64,000 bases of DNA from Endocalyx cinctus (taxonomy: Eukaryota; Ascomycota; Sordariomycetes; Amphisphaeriales; Apiosporaceae): contig BCKC01000004.1 of NCBI GenBank assembly GCA_001600455.1, positions 3,336,915 to 3,400,914 of the forward strand. The letters are read 5' to 3'. How positions within the stretch are numbered: the stretch's first letter is position 1; each line of letters begins with the position of its first letter. The translations under genes were made by a program, and so were the position numbers. Under the pieces are notes generated by a model. That model saw only the letters and a list, made by a program, of their open reading frames with translations, did no database searches and was not told the DNA's origin. Of the stretch, positions 12,110 to 24,800 are shown piece after piece.

Positions 12110-15100
12110 ATGGCTGAGTCCAACAACGCCGGTGCTCCGGCACTAAACACCAACATTGAGTCGGGTAACTTCGACGAGAAGGCCGCTCACCGTGTCGAAG
12201 ATCCCGAGAAAACCCCCGCCCCCAAGAAGGTTGAGGATGAGGAGGAAGATGAGGACATCGACGCCTTGATTGATGACCTTGAGTCGCACGATGGTCACGG
12301 TTTCGCCGAAGATGAAGACAACGAGGAACAACCTGGTCAAGGACGTGTCATTCCTGAGGAGATGCTCCAGACCGACACTCGCCTCGGTCTCACAGAAGGT
12401 TAGTTCACTCGTCCCGCAATCTGTCCAGTGCGACACGGAAGAAATATTCAGGGCTTGCGCCCCAGGTTGCTACGATTTCCACTGCTTCGAACATCGCTAA
12501 CCAATGTTATAGCTGAGGTTGGTAACCGCCGCAGGAAGTATGGTCTCAACCAGATGAAGGAAGAGAAGGAGAACCTTCTTCTCAAGTTCCTTGTAAGTAA
12601 TTATCGCGAACCTCTCAAATTAATTCTTCACTCTCTTATATTTGGAATGTAGGGTTTCTTCATCGGTCCTATCCAATTCGTCATGGAGGCCGCTGCCGTT
12701 CTTGCCGCTGGTTTGGAAGACTGGGTTGATTTCGGTGTCATTATCGCTCTCTTGCTCCTCAACGCCGCTGTCGGTTTCATCCAGGAATACCAGGCTGGTT
12801 CCATCGTCGACGAGTTGAAGAAGACCCTCGCCCTCAAGGCCGTCGTTCTCCGTGATGGTGCGCTCAAGGAGGTTGAGGCTCCCATGGTTGTTCCCGGTGA
12901 TATCCTCCAGGTTGAAGAAGGTACCATCATTCCCGCCGATGGAAAGATTGTCACCGAGGATGCTTTCCTCCAGGTTGACCAGTCCGCCATCACCGGTGAG
13001 TCTCTCGCCGTCGACAAGCACAAGGGTGACCAATGTTACGCTTCGTCCGCCGTCAAGCGTGGTGAGGCTTTCGTCGTCGTTACTGCCACTGGTGACAACA
13101 CTTTCGTCGGTCGCGCTGCTGCCCTTGTCAACCAGGCCTCTTCCGGTACTGGTCACTTCACTGAGGTTTTGAACGGTATTGGAACTGTGCTCCTTATCCT
13201 CGTTATCTTCACTCTCTTGATCGTCTGGGTTTCTTCTTTCTACCGATCCAACCAGATTGTCGAGATTCTCGGTTTCACTCTTGCCATTACCATTGTCGGT
13301 GTCCCCGTCGGTCTTCCCGCCGTCGTTACCACCACCATGGCTGTCGGTGCCGCCTATCTTGCTAAGAAGAAGGCCATCGTCCAGAAGCTGTCCGCCATTG
13401 AGTCTCTTGCTGGTGTCGAAATCCTCTGCTCTGACAAGACCGGTACTTTGACCAAGAACAAGCTCTCTCTCTCCGAGCCCTTCACCGTCGCCGGTGTTGA
13501 CCCCGAGGACCTCATGCTTACTGCCTGTCTCGCTGCTTCCCGCAAGAAGAAGGGTATCGATGCCATTGACAAGGCTTTCTTGAAGTCTCTCCGATACTAC
13601 CCCCGTGCCAAGAGCGTTCTCTCCAAGTATATCGTCAAGGAGTTCTTCCCCTTCGACCCTGTCTCGAAGAAGGTTACCGCCGTCGTTGAGTCTCCCCAGG
13701 GTGAGCGCATCACCTGTGTCAAGGGTGCCCCTCTTTTCGTTCTCAAGACTGTCGAGGAGGACCACCCCATCCCCGAGGAGATTGACCAGGCGTACAAGAA
13801 CAAGGTTGCTGAATTCGCTACCCGTGGTTTCCGTTCTCTTGGTGTTGCCCGCAAGCGAGGTGAGGGTGCTTGGGAGATCCTTGGTATCATGCCTTGCTCT
13901 GACCCCCCTCGTCACGATACCGCCCGCACTATCAACGAAGCCAAGCGCCTAGGTCTCTCTATTAAGATGCTTACTGGTGATGCCGTCGGTATCGCTCGTG
14001 AAACTTCTCGCCAGCTCGGTCTCGGTACCAACGTTTACAACGCTGAGCGTCTTGGTCTCGGTGGTGGCGGTGACATGCCCGGTTCCGAGGTTTACGATTT
14101 CGTTGAGGCTGCCGATGGTTTCGCTGAAGTTTTCCCCCAGCACAAGTACAACGTCGTTGAGATTCTCCAGCAACGTGGTTACCTTGTTGCCATGACTGGT
14201 GACGGTGTCAACGATGCCCCCTCTCTCAAGAAGGCCGACACTGGTATTGCCGTCGAGGGTGCCTCGGATGCTGCTCGTTCTGCCGCCGATATTGTCTTCC
14301 TTGCCCCTGGTCTCGGTGCCATTATTGATGCCCTCAAGACTTCCCGACAGATTTTCCACCGTATGTACGCCTACGTCGTTTACCGTATCGCTCTTTCTCT
14401 TCACTTGGAGATTTACCTTGGTCTGTGGATTGCCATCCTTAACCGATCCCTTAACATTGAGCTCGTTGTCTTCATTGCCATCTTCGCCGATGTTGCTACT
14501 TTGGCCATCGCTTACGACAATGCCCCCTACTCCATGAGCCCCGTCAAGTGGAACTTGCCCAAGCTCTGGGGTATGTCCGTTCTCCTCGGTGTTGTCCTCG
14601 CTGTGGGTACCTGGATTACTGTTACTACCATGTACGCCAACGGCGAGAACGGTGGTATCGTCCAGAACTTCGGTAACATGGATGCCGTCCTCTTCCTCGA
14701 GATTTCGCTCACTGAGAACTGGCTCATCTTCATTACCCGTGCCAACGGTCCCTTCTGGTCTTCGATTCCCTCGTGGCAGCTCACTGGTGCCATCTTGGTC
14801 GTCGATATCCTCGCCACCTTCTTCTGTATCTTCGGTTTCTTCGAGGATTCGGATACCTCCATCGTTGCCGTCGTCCGTATCTGGATCTTCTCCTTCGGTG
14901 TGTTCTGCATCATGGGTGGTGTCTACTACATTCTCCAGGACAGCGTTGGCTTTGACAACCTCATGCACGGCAAGTCGCCCCGCGGCAGCCAGAAGCAGCG
15001 CTCGCTTGAGGACTTTGGTAAGTGCTCATATTTATATATACCACCTGTTCATCTAAAGTATCCCTTAACTAACATGTTTCACAGTCGTCTCCCTCCAACG

Positions 15101-15131
15101 TGTCTCCACCCAGCACGAGAAGTCGCAGTAA
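12110..15131 (+). CDS. PMA1: Plasma-membrane H+-ATPase (P3A-type P-ATPase)
   Basis: Exons are 12110-12398, 12513-12592, 12653-15017 and 15085-15131, giving 926 aa, near the 920 aa usual for filamentous fungi. The enzyme pumps protons out of the cell and energises nutrient uptake. Visible landmarks are an acidic N-terminus, TGES (about 237-240, actuator), CSDKTGTL with the phosphorylated Asp near 384, [10 protein letters not shown], and GDGVNDAP (about 639-646). Hydrophobic segments follow, and the autoinhibitory tail ends in [11 protein letters not shown], whose Ser-Thr pair matches the glucose-regulated sites of yeast Pma1. Codons are strongly biased to C- and T-ending forms, as expected for a very abundant protein. 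Three introns all close in phase; the last splits the regulatory tail. The ATG at 12110 gives the family N-terminus. Confidence 0.97.
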
Positions 15132-15777
15132 ATGCCAGGGCCGGAATATGGCTCAGTGCGCCCTATTTAGGGATGCTTCTTCATTAAATTAGTGGTACAT
15201 ACCTTTTACTGCTCGTTTCGCTCTAGGGTTGGTATTCCACCCTAGAACATCGAGTTGTTCACACTTCTTTTTTTATCTTATTTTTTTTGTAAACTCTGGC
15301 GGGCAGACTGAGGTCATATACCCCTACTATGTCTTTTTTAGACCTAATAAAGTAAAATATATCAAATCGTGTTTTCTAATTGTGATCTGTGACATCTACG
15401 CGTAATCTTGCTTTTTCTCGTAGGCTCAGTTTTTGCTATGACACGTGATATTGTATTACACCCCACTAAACCAACGTCCATGTCAATCGATTTTGATGTT
15501 GCCTTTGATAAATGACATGTGTAAAGAGTGAATGCGAACAAGTTTTGCTTTTGCTGGGTCGATTTTGCGTGGCTTTAATTTTTGTGTATTATCTACTATA
15601 CCTTCGTAATTTTTTCATTTTTTTTTTCCTTAAACCGTCTATTAACAAATTTATTCTAATGTGAAATGGGAAATTTTTATTATTGCCCATTCGAGTGTTA
15701 CCTACCCACGTGTAACGATCACCCATGATTCCTGCCGTCCATCTATAGATATATAGATATACGCTTTACGCTTTACA
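15132..15777. other. Spacer between PMA1 and the DCAF4-like gene
   Basis: Contains the PMA1 3' region with an AATAAA polyadenylation-type hexamer at 15346-15351, and the short promoter of the next gene. A CACGTG palindrome lies at 15707-15712, about 65 bases before the next ATG. The rest is A/T-rich with no further features. Confidence 0.6.
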
Positions 15778-17817
15778 ATGGCACCTGAAATCCCCGGGTA
15801 TTATTACGGTTAGTAGATACGACTCCCGATAAATGTCTTTCCCCCCCCTTTCACGTAAAGAAAAGGTCCCCTCCCTCGTATCTCCATCTCCTCCATCTAT
15901 CTATCTATCTATCTCCCTCGACTTTCCGTATATACGTTGATTTGCGTAGGTAGGTAGGTATGTATATATATATTCTTATCTTTAACTGACGAATATATAC
16001 GTACGTCCCGTACCGCGCAGACGCCGAAAAGCGCCGCTATTTCAAGGTCGAGCCGAGCAAGACGGCGCCGGGAAACGCGTCCTGGTCGTCCGAGAACGTC
16101 AAGAGGCGGCGGGTCGAGGACGAGCGAGCCGCCGTCGAGGCGCGACGCGCGGCTTCGACGAGAGGTCGGATCGTCCGTTGCGAGGCGTTGCGTCGACCGG
16201 CGACGGGGGGTTTATTCGCGCGCGAGTGCGGTTATGCCACGGGTACGGGTACGGGTTATGGCGAGGATAAAGTCCCCGTCGCTTGCTTCGCCGAGGGGCT
16301 CGTTCACGCGGGCAAGGTCCCGCTCGCTAGCGCGCGGTGGAGGTCGAACGGGAATGTTAAGGCTATGTTTGTGTCGGGGGCGGATTATAAGACGGGGGCT
16401 TGTACCGCTTATGCTAGTATGTTTTTTTTTTTTTATCTTTTTTTTGTTCTGGTACTGATTGGACATGGTTATTATGTCTGCGTGATTGGGTTGCTTGCTG
16501 ATTTGTTTCTGCGCGAAAGCCCTGGATGAGCTTACTCTTATATCTACGTATATACCTAGGGATAAGAACGGCCGGTAAGTGCTCTCGTCATTGAAATAAC
16601 TGCAAAAGCTCGAGCCCCTGTTAATCAACGTATGGTAGGATCCATCGTCTTCTCATGACCGACTTTTACCCTCCCTGGAACCAAACAACACCCCACCAAG
16701 AGCTGGCGGTACCTCAGATATCCGACATCAAGTATCACGAGCCCAGCCATCATATGCTCGTCACCTCGCGCAGCCCGGGCAGGGGAGCTACCATGTGGGC
16801 GTTTTCTCCCAAGGTCTCGGAACCGGACGACGGGAAGCCGCATTGGCTTTTAGGATCGAGTAAGTGAAAATTCTTTATTTTGACGAGAGCACGCGGGTAA
16901 GTAGTATATATGAGCTGACATTTAGTCGTTTAGATGGCGTCGACATGTTTACGCGCCTGGAAACGAGCTGGAGGACGAACGAGCGGCATAACGACTACCA
17001 AGCCAACTTCGTCGTCCCGGCGCCCCCGGGCGCGTCGTCGCTTACTTGCATCGTCGGGACGAATAGAGGTCTGGCGTATTGGGACGGAGCTAACGCGTTT
17101 GGATGGATGACTTCTACCGCTGCGACGACCATGCCCCATAACCATCACCACCAGCAGCAGGAAAAGTTCGCGGATTTATTCGCCGCCGACTTCAGGCAGG
17201 ATAACCCCAACGTCTTCCTCTTCGGCGGCCGGCCCGGCAAGCTCTTCACGGGCGACAGGCGCCTAAGTTCCGATCGATGGGACTCCGCCCGGCTGCCGAG
17301 CTCGATCACGAACGTCAAGTCCCTAAACGAGTACCAGACGCTCGTGTCTTGCCTGAACCACCATTTAGGTATTTACGACAGTCGGTTCTTACGTCAGAAA
17401 ATAACAATACCGACGAAACAAAAAAACCGAAAAGGTAAATTTCAATCCCAATCCCAATCCCAATCCTCGCAAGAATACCACCACTCCCCAACCACCTCCC
17501 CCCTCCTCACCTTCCCCCTCTACCGCAACGCCGCCCGCGTCGACGCCGGTCTCGACTACGACCCCGGCGCCGGCATCGCCGCGGCGGCGCACGACGACGG
17601 CACCGTAGCGCTGTACTCGACCCGCACCGGCGCGCGTCTGCGTAATCGAGAAATCGACAACGAGGAGAAGATCATCCGTTCCGAGCGCGGACCGGTGAGG
17701 GGTTTGCAGTTTCAGACCTTTCCGGGGGATCTTACGCCGACGCTGTTCGTCGGTGTGAATAGTAACGTCGTGGGGTATTCTTTGGCGGGCGGGGTGGTGG
17801 GGGATGGGGAGGGTTGA
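15778..17817 (+). CDS. WD-repeat protein, DCAF4-like (CUL4-DDB1 substrate receptor family)
   Basis: Exons are 15778-15808, 16021-16416, 16520-16574, 16639-16859 and 16934-17817, giving 528 aa; all phases close. The N-terminus, MAPEIPGYYYD followed by an EKRRYFKV stretch, matches the short 'PGFYFDxEKKRYFR' opening of animal DCAF4/WDR21. The C-terminal half holds beta-propeller-like blades, for example the FLFGGRPGKLFTGD, TLVSCLNHHLGIYDSRF and AAAHDDGTVALYSTRTGARL stretches. Family members act as substrate receptors of CUL4-DDB1 ubiquitin ligases; that role here is inference. Oddities are a 31-nt first coding exon, a His/Gln-rich insertion near 17140, and an in-frame six-base repeat coding QSQSQSQ near 17445 between blades. 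The acceptor of intron 4 (16933) was chosen by phase and because the nearer TAG leads into a stop. Codons are GC-rich. Confidence 0.7.
15894..15914. repeat. (ATCT)n microsatellite in intron 1 of the DCAF4-like gene
   Basis: About five tandem ATCT units, followed near 15951 by a GTAGGTAGGTAGGTA run. Both sit in the 212-nt first intron, which is unusually long and repeat-rich for this window. Confidence 0.7.
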
Positions 17818-18845
17818 GAGAGAAAGAAGGGAGGGATGAGATGAGGACTTGCTGTTTTGTCTCAACTCTTAGTGAAGTATAGGGAGGGGGATGAAGGAGA
17901 TAAAGCGTATTTCTCCGTGTATGTTTGCAGTTAACTATGTACTATAGCCCCATAGGCATCTCAGTATATCAATCTAGGTATAAGTAAGTGGTCTCTGATA
18001 TGAAGCGTTTGACCATGAGAGATGGAATGGAAACAGGGGTTTAAAGTGAAAAGGAGATAGAGGAAAAGTTAGTATCAAAATTTTAAGCTCGAAGACCCCT
18101 TTCGTTAAACATACTTGTTTGATAGAACCTTTACACGAATTCACTTTTACTTTTTTTTTAAAAAAAAAGCTTTCTCAAGCGACTTGTATCATCCAAGATA
18201 ACCAGCGTCAATAGTAAAAGAGAAACAAGTGATGAAAAGATCTCGGCAAAATCCGAGTATATATCCCATTAATACCCATAGCTATATATATAAGTGTATA
18301 TAATATGAACCAGTTCAAACCCCTAATTTTTTTTTACCAAACCAGACGACCCGTCCGTTCCCATCTCCTGGTTCCGTCTCTTTGTAAGCCTCTCTCGTCC
18401 TACCCAATCCGTTCCTAATAAAGTATACCTCGAAATTTATAAGTACTCCGAGTACATGTAATTTTGATATATAGAACTCCAAAAAGAGAGTAGAAAAAAG
18501 AAAAAGAAAACTAAAGCCTCCCTTTTCTCCCAATGTATATAGAACTTTTTATTTGTTTAGGTCACCAAGTTGACCTTGAATTTCGCCATTATATAAGAGC
18601 TTCTAAAATCGCTCTGTTCCGAGTCTCCAAAAAGATGTGAGACGTATGAAAACTCTATGCTAGTGTGGAAAATTAGAGAATAAAGCACGAACTTTTCTTC
18701 GTGGGACAGATAATAAACAAGTAGATAAAATCCGAATATATATAGATAAATGGTATGGGAGGATCCGCTCGCTTATCTACCAGCGATTCTCCTTTTTCAT
18801 CCCATAGATCGGGTTCATGAAATTTCACTGTCGAGGAATATTCGA
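17818..18845. other. Convergent 3' spacer
   Basis: Lies between the 3' ends of the DCAF4-like gene (+) and the bZIP gene (-). A/T-rich with TATATA stretches near 18280-18300 and 18735. An A/T palindrome-like run lies near 18151-18168, and there are possible polyadenylation hexamers. No ORF or RNA gene is supported. Confidence 0.6.
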
Positions 18846-20820
18846 TCACCCTTGCACGCCGACACTTTCTCTCGACCTCGTGCTGCCGTCCTGTTTTAGG
18901 TTATACGTGCCGCGGAGGGAAGGAAAGGCACGGTCGAAGGCATCGCCGAGAGTCCAGTTGTCGAGATTACGGAGGTGTTGCTCGAAGACGGGGTTGATAA
19001 CGACCTCGTTGGTGTCGGGGATCTGGATTAGCGTGTCTGTTTCCTCGTAAGGCCAGTTCAGCGATATCGTCGTCGTGAAGGGGATGAAGAAGTTGTCGAA
19101 CAGATACTCGGTAGGACTGTATTCTCTCGCCAGCTTCTCCCTCATGAGCGGAAATGGCAAATGATCGATCCAAGCTGGATGCGGGCTCTGTACTTGCGCC
19201 GGGACCGGCTGCTGCCAATCCGGAAGAAGGTTGTAGTTTTCTTTCGAGGGGTTGATCTGCCACCGCATCACTAGAAACATAATATACAGCACGGCTACCT
19301 TCTCCGGTAAAGTACAGATGTTGGGAAACGTGGCGAGAACGTCGGTGAAGACTTTCGAGAGAGGATGGGAGTAAACGCTATTAGAGGGATTCAACAAGGA
19401 TGAAACCGACGGATACCTGGGGCCGACGAGTTCCCGAGTAGGTACACCTTCTAGGGCGCGCTGACGACGTTCGTGCAAGAAATCCAAGAGCAGGCCGTCT
19501 AAGGGGCACGTCGGGGGCGAATTCTTTAGTTGCGCCGTCGTATCGGACCACGGCGACGGCGGCGTCTGAGCGGGTATGGTGTGTTGAGTAGGGTTATCGA
19601 TATGAGAGTGAGGAGAGCCGCCGCTAATGACGGAGCTACTCCGACGCGGCGGGTTGTGCACGCTGGTCCAATCATGCTTCATAGGAAGATGGTTATAGGA
19701 GGGAGAGTCTTGCGCGCCGTTAATACCGGTTTGAAGCTTCCCCGGCCTCTGAGAAGGGTCGAGGAGGAAGTCAAGTTTGAGCTGCTCACCGGAGCCAAAC
19801 TCCAGGTTGCGAACCAAGTCGTGCCTTTGCTGGCTTAACGAGCCAATTTGGTAGTCCCTGGGGCTCGGATGCGTCCGCTGGCTCTGCCATTGCGGATCAC
19901 CTGTAGATCCAGGGGAGGGGACGCTCCCCGGGGTGGTTGCATTCTGTTGAGTCGGGTGAGCAGCGACAGTAGCGGGCGGGATCGTTTGCGAAGTTTGCGA
20001 AGGCGTATAACTCGTGGACGGAGACGCGTAACTTGTTTGAGCTGGAATTGATTCTCGGTCAGGCATCGAGCCGCTCACTTAAACTCGGGAAGGAGGTGTA
20101 CTACTAACCTTGCTGGGTGGTCAATATGGGTTGGATCAAAGACAAGATGGAGGCCAGACGCGCTTTGATCTCGGCATTTTCAGCTTCGACGGCTTCCTTC
20201 TGACGTATGACGGCTTGGAGGTCTTGGTAGGGCTGTTGGGAGGTCAATTCGCGAATTCTCCTCTCGAGATTCTCGATCTGATTTTTGGTACGTTCGCGAA
20301 TGGCTCTTTGCGCTTCTCGATCTATTCAAGTCGCGTTTATTATTGGTTAGCCTATATATATCGAACTTGAAAAAAAAAAGAAGAAAACTATAGCAGTCGT
20401 TATATAAATATGGAAAGTAGGTGGACACTTACCATTCGCTCTTTTCTTGGCTAATTGTTCCGGAGTGAGGTTCGCAACGCCTCTGGACCCGGGCCCGCCG
20501 TTGCGACGTTTCTTATTTCTTTGGTCATCGTTCTGAGCCGAGACATGATCTCGGGTAAGCGCATTCGAATCGGGAGACTGGTCGTCCTCGGTCGAGATGC
20601 GACGCTTATGCAGATTCGGGCTCGGGGAAGCCGTCTTCTCAATTGCGGGGACGGGAGACGGGCGGTTCGCGAGGCGGGAGGTATAGGCGGGTTGACACAA
20701 TTCGTGAAGGGTACCGGTAGAATTAGCGGCGGTAATGGCGGTGGTAACGGTCGGAGTAATGGAAGGATATTCGGTGGTGGAAGAAACAGAAGAAGAGGAT
20801 TGAAAAGGAGTTGGAAGCAT
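18846..20820 (-). CDS. bZIP transcription factor with DUF3425 domain
   Basis: Exons (reverse strand) are 20820-20433, 20321-20109 and 20041-18846, giving 598 aa. A basic region with KKRANDREAQRAIRERTK (about residues 120-140) runs into a leucine-zipper-like coiled coil (NLERRIRELT and onward, to about 195). A long Ser/Pro/Gln-rich linker follows. The C-terminal 230 residues look like the fungal DUF3425 fold (LLDFLHERRQRALEG, LPEKVAVLYIMFLVMRWQI, IDHLPFPLMREKL stretches). These are nuclear DNA-binding regulators, and targets cannot be read from sequence. The second intron could end at several AGs. I chose CCAG at 20042 because it has a CTGAC branch site 16 nt upstream and keeps phase; a 31-nt alternative is too short. 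The start ATG at 20820 opens a clean frame. About 1 kb of promoter lies upstream. Confidence 0.85.
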
Positions 20821-21827
20821 TATTATTATTTTATTTTACTTTTCGGATTTTTTTTGGTTGGATTATTAATATAACAGAGAGACCCGTTGAAAAGTCATTG
20901 CTTATTAGCATTGACCATACAGCACCGTACCGTTACAACGAGTTTCCGTCAGTACGTCTCTAAGTATCCATACAGCCAAATAGGTAACCTAGAAATATCC
21001 GTACGAATGGGAAACTTTTCTCGTGTTAGGATAGTAGCGGTAACACGACAGACGAAAATTGACTGGCCAAATTCTGGTCAAATCCCTGTAAGATTGGCTT
21101 ACATCTTTGGAAATACTTTGAATGATTGTATGGTACAGAAAGTATTAAGAAGACAATTCGACGATACTGAATCATAGAGAAATCATAATATAGTGGATAT
21201 GAAAAGAGTACACGAGTCAGGGTTTTTTTTCTTAATTCAAAAAAAGAAAAGAGAGAGAGAGAGAGGGAAAAAAAAAAGAAAAGATGATACTTTAACTCTC
21301 GTAAAAATTACCTGTGCTCAAATCACTACTCTTTACATACTACTGTATGTATACACTATTGTATACGAGTATAATATATAAAGTACTGTATGTACTAAAT
21401 AAGTGAGGTACATAAACTATAAATGGATATATTAAACTACCGCTATTTCTATGTTAGTTAAAAGTAAGCAAGGTCAAGGTCAATGACAATATTTACTATA
21501 AAATAATTATTTCTTTTTATTGTTTCTCTCTTATCTAACCTAGACAGACAGGCAGACAGGCAGACAGGTAGAGTATGCATTGGATAGTTATAAAAAATAT
21601 ATCCGATAGACATGACAATACTCTACTATCTACACCTTTGACAACATATGTAATACTATTCATGACTTTCGTGCCAGCCTTCTCCCTCTGTCGCAACAAC
21701 TATTAAGCGTTTGACCGGTAATATACCTATTTTTCTACTTTTTTTTTTTTTCTTCTATTTTTGCTAGGGGTTGATACAATCATATCTGATACTCCCCTCT
21801 CCCCCTCCTCATTCCTTCAACCTATAT
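20821..21827. other. Spacer: bZIP promoter and NIC96 3' region
   Basis: A/T-rich promoter DNA. Holds a GA-rich run near 21240-21285, a (CAGACAGG)n-type repeat at 21543-21568 and a T-run near 21741. No gene is supported. Confidence 0.6.
21543..21568. repeat. Short CAGACAGG tandem repeat
   Basis: About three imperfect units of 8 bases in the upstream region of the bZIP gene. Confidence 0.7.
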
Positions 21828-24800
21828 CTAATCCGCAGATGCTCTAGCCAACGCCTCGTGCAAATGCGGAGGGAACCGGTATCTGAGCTGACTTGTATAT
21901 GTCGTCAAGTCCATGCTAATCTGCTTCAAATTGTCGCACATCATACGACGTGTACCCTCGTTACCGCTGAACTGTCCCGTCATTAGACGCTCTCGCTGCC
22001 GGATGCAGCAGGTAATCGTCCACATCAGCAAGTTCGGCACGTTGATAGCCACGGTTTGGGACAGACCCGAGAATTTCGATGCGTAGTGTCGGATTCTGGC
22101 CGGGTCGCCATTTGCTTTGAGCGGTAAAATATCGAGATCATGAATTTTCTAATATCAACGTTAGCATTATTTCCTTGAATGATAAAGCATCTGAACAAGT
22201 TATCGACTCACATCTAAGGACGCCGGCCACTGTCCAGCTTCGACCAACCCTTTGATCTCGCTCATCTGCAGTAGGAGATGGCAGGCCACCCGATTCTGAT
22301 CTTCAATCTTAGTGTAGAACATCGCATCTTTCTCGTACATCGACATCATCGTCGCCGCTAGACGGATCGGGTCGTCTATCGAAGCGAGACTGAGACTGCT
22401 TCCGGGTTGGGCCTCGGCGTCCTTGCCATCCGCTCTCGGCTTGACCGGCATGAGACGCATAGGATCTTCGCCGATCTCTAACGAGATAGCTTCGCTCAGA
22501 GCTCGGCTGACAATCGTTACCACGCTATCGTAATCGCCCGCGAGATGGTAGAGTAGCACCGCGTCCGTCGTTCTTCCGTTATCGTCCGCAAACCGGGCCG
22601 CTTGTAGCGTCACCGTCTTTACGAAGTCGTCCTCCTTTCGTAAGCCGATCAGAGAACCGCGTTCTTCGATCAGTCCGGTAATGCGGTGTCCGTCCGGTCT
22701 TATGTCGCCGATAAGCTTGCTAAATTCTCTCGTTTCCAGCACGAGCTCGCGAAGGGCCAAGTGGCACAGCTCGGCTTGCTGTCGGCCAGCCTCGCCGTCT
22801 AAATCAGCGTTAAGGCAAATTAGAGTAAGATAATCAACAGCCGAGGCCACATCCGCCGCTCGGAAATCCCGCGTATAGTAACCCAGCATGCGTCCGAAGC
22901 TCAGCTGCGGCTTTGACCGGGTGTCGTGGGAGAGGAGGGTGTCAGATGTCGACCAGGGATCGGCAGGTCGTAACAGTCCGTAGTACTCAAGCGCGATGGC
23001 GAAATGGATGGCATCGACGTAAGAAAAGGTATATAGGTAAGCGATGGCCTGCTCAAACATTCCAGACAATATCTGCAGGAAGAAAAACATGCCGAAGGTG
23101 CCATTGGTATCTTCGCTGGGATTCTTGGGGAAGTGCTTCAGACCAATCTCCCGAATGCTGGTTCGCAGGTCCTGTAGGCCGTACGATTCCGCAGCTACTT
23201 CGGTTGACTTGTCATTCTCCCGGGCCAAGACGAATTGTAGCCAAACCCAATCCTCGATCTCCGTGTTAAGGTTCTCAAAGCTGCGATTACTGACGTCGCA
23301 GCGTCCGATAACCTTATAGCAGGCCATCCGGAACGGGTCAATCGAGTTCTCGGGTGCATTACGCACCCGCTGGTTGTACTCGTTGTTGCACCGGTCCTGC
23401 AACTGTCGTCTCAATCGCCTGTCCGGATCGCTCACGTATTCTAGAAGGTAAGACGTAAAGGTGCGGTCGATACTGCGGAATGTATTAGTTTTCGCTTTTA
23501 CGTAATCAGCCGCTTCGGCTACGTGACCAGATCGCAGTAAATAGAACACGATAGCCCAGATGTACTCTCCGTCCACCTGCTGCAGTTCGATGTTATCCGG
23601 CACCAGATCTTTTCGCGAGTAGCGTAATCGTACATAGGCTTGGATCTTGCTGATGACGTCTGGACGACCACCCAAGCTGGCTTCTCGAGGGTGCTTCGCA
23701 ATGACGCTCTCGACCTCTTGGAAAAATTTGGTTTCGAGAAACTGGTTTGCACCTGCGAGAATTCTCTTCCGCATCGCCACCGAACCGGCCGACTTTTCGT
23801 TTGTGTCTAAGTAGCTATCTTTGAACTGTCGCTCTTTCGACGTAGTGCCAGTCGCGAAAGTTTCAGCTTCCGGGTTTTCGTTGGCGATATACATAGCCGC
23901 GCGGTAGGCGTCTACCAGTTGCTGAGCATGTCTGTCGCCAGATCGGCTTTCCACCTCCGCGAGCTCATGCAGAATGGGATACGGCGTCTTCTCGATGCGA
24001 GCCAGGTTGAGCTGCTGTATCCGTTCGGCAAGTTTTCCTTGCTTCTCCCTGAGGAAGCGGTCATCGATCGAGTGCGCGCCAGCGAGCGCGGCCGAGCTTC
24101 CGGTCTTGTCCTCTATGTCCTTGAATTCTGATTGATGAGAGCCGATCTTGGTAGGCGTACCGATGACGGATTTCTGCAAGTTTGAACGGCCGAAAGTGCT
24201 ACCCTTGGCAGTGTGAGCAGCAGATCGCGAAAGTTTACCGGCTCGTCGCGATCGGCCGAAACCGCCGGTCGATTCCTTGCCGACACCTCCTGCGGATGTA
24301 TCGCCGAAATTGTCATCTCTTGTCTTGATACCGAAATGCTCGTAGATTCTCTTTCTCTGGGCTTCCCATTCCATCGTCACGTTATCCTCTAGAAAATTAT
24401 CAAAATCTCTAGCGGATCTCTCTAAACCATCGGCGATCATGCTCAAGGTGGTCTTGGTCTGTAGGTTCGCGAGATAGGCTTCGACGTCGATTTCGGAGGA
24501 GGCTGGGCCGGTAGTCGGGCGCTCGGGGCGAACGGTAGTCTGAACATTGAAGAATTTCAAGTCCTTCACGGCAGCTCCCGGGTCAACACCAGACGCGGCT
24601 AAAACGTACTGGGCTTTACCGTGCTGAAGAGGATCATTCTGAGGACCGAGCTTTCGTAGGCGTTGCCGTAAATCGCCCAAGCCGAGATGGAGGCTGGGAA
24701 GGTCTTCGAGAGGAGAATCGCCCTGGGCTTGCTTCTTGCTCTTTGCGAGCAGGCTGTCAAAGTATCCAGTAGTAGTGCTTTGGGACAATGGATTAACATT

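Noticed and set aside
12620..14968. Long reverse-strand ORFs (431 and 339 codons) opposite PMA1
   Set aside because: They are shadows of PMA1's biased codon use, which removes stops on the opposite strand. They lack any family motif, while the sense strand gives a complete pump.
15401..15777. CACGTG near the DCAF4-like start as a phosphate site
   Set aside because: The word is common by chance in a window of this size, and the gene has no known link to phosphate.
20078..20108. 31-nt intron in the bZIP gene
   Set aside because: It is below the usual minimum for fungal introns and has no branch site. The 67-nt alternative has both branch site and CAG acceptor.
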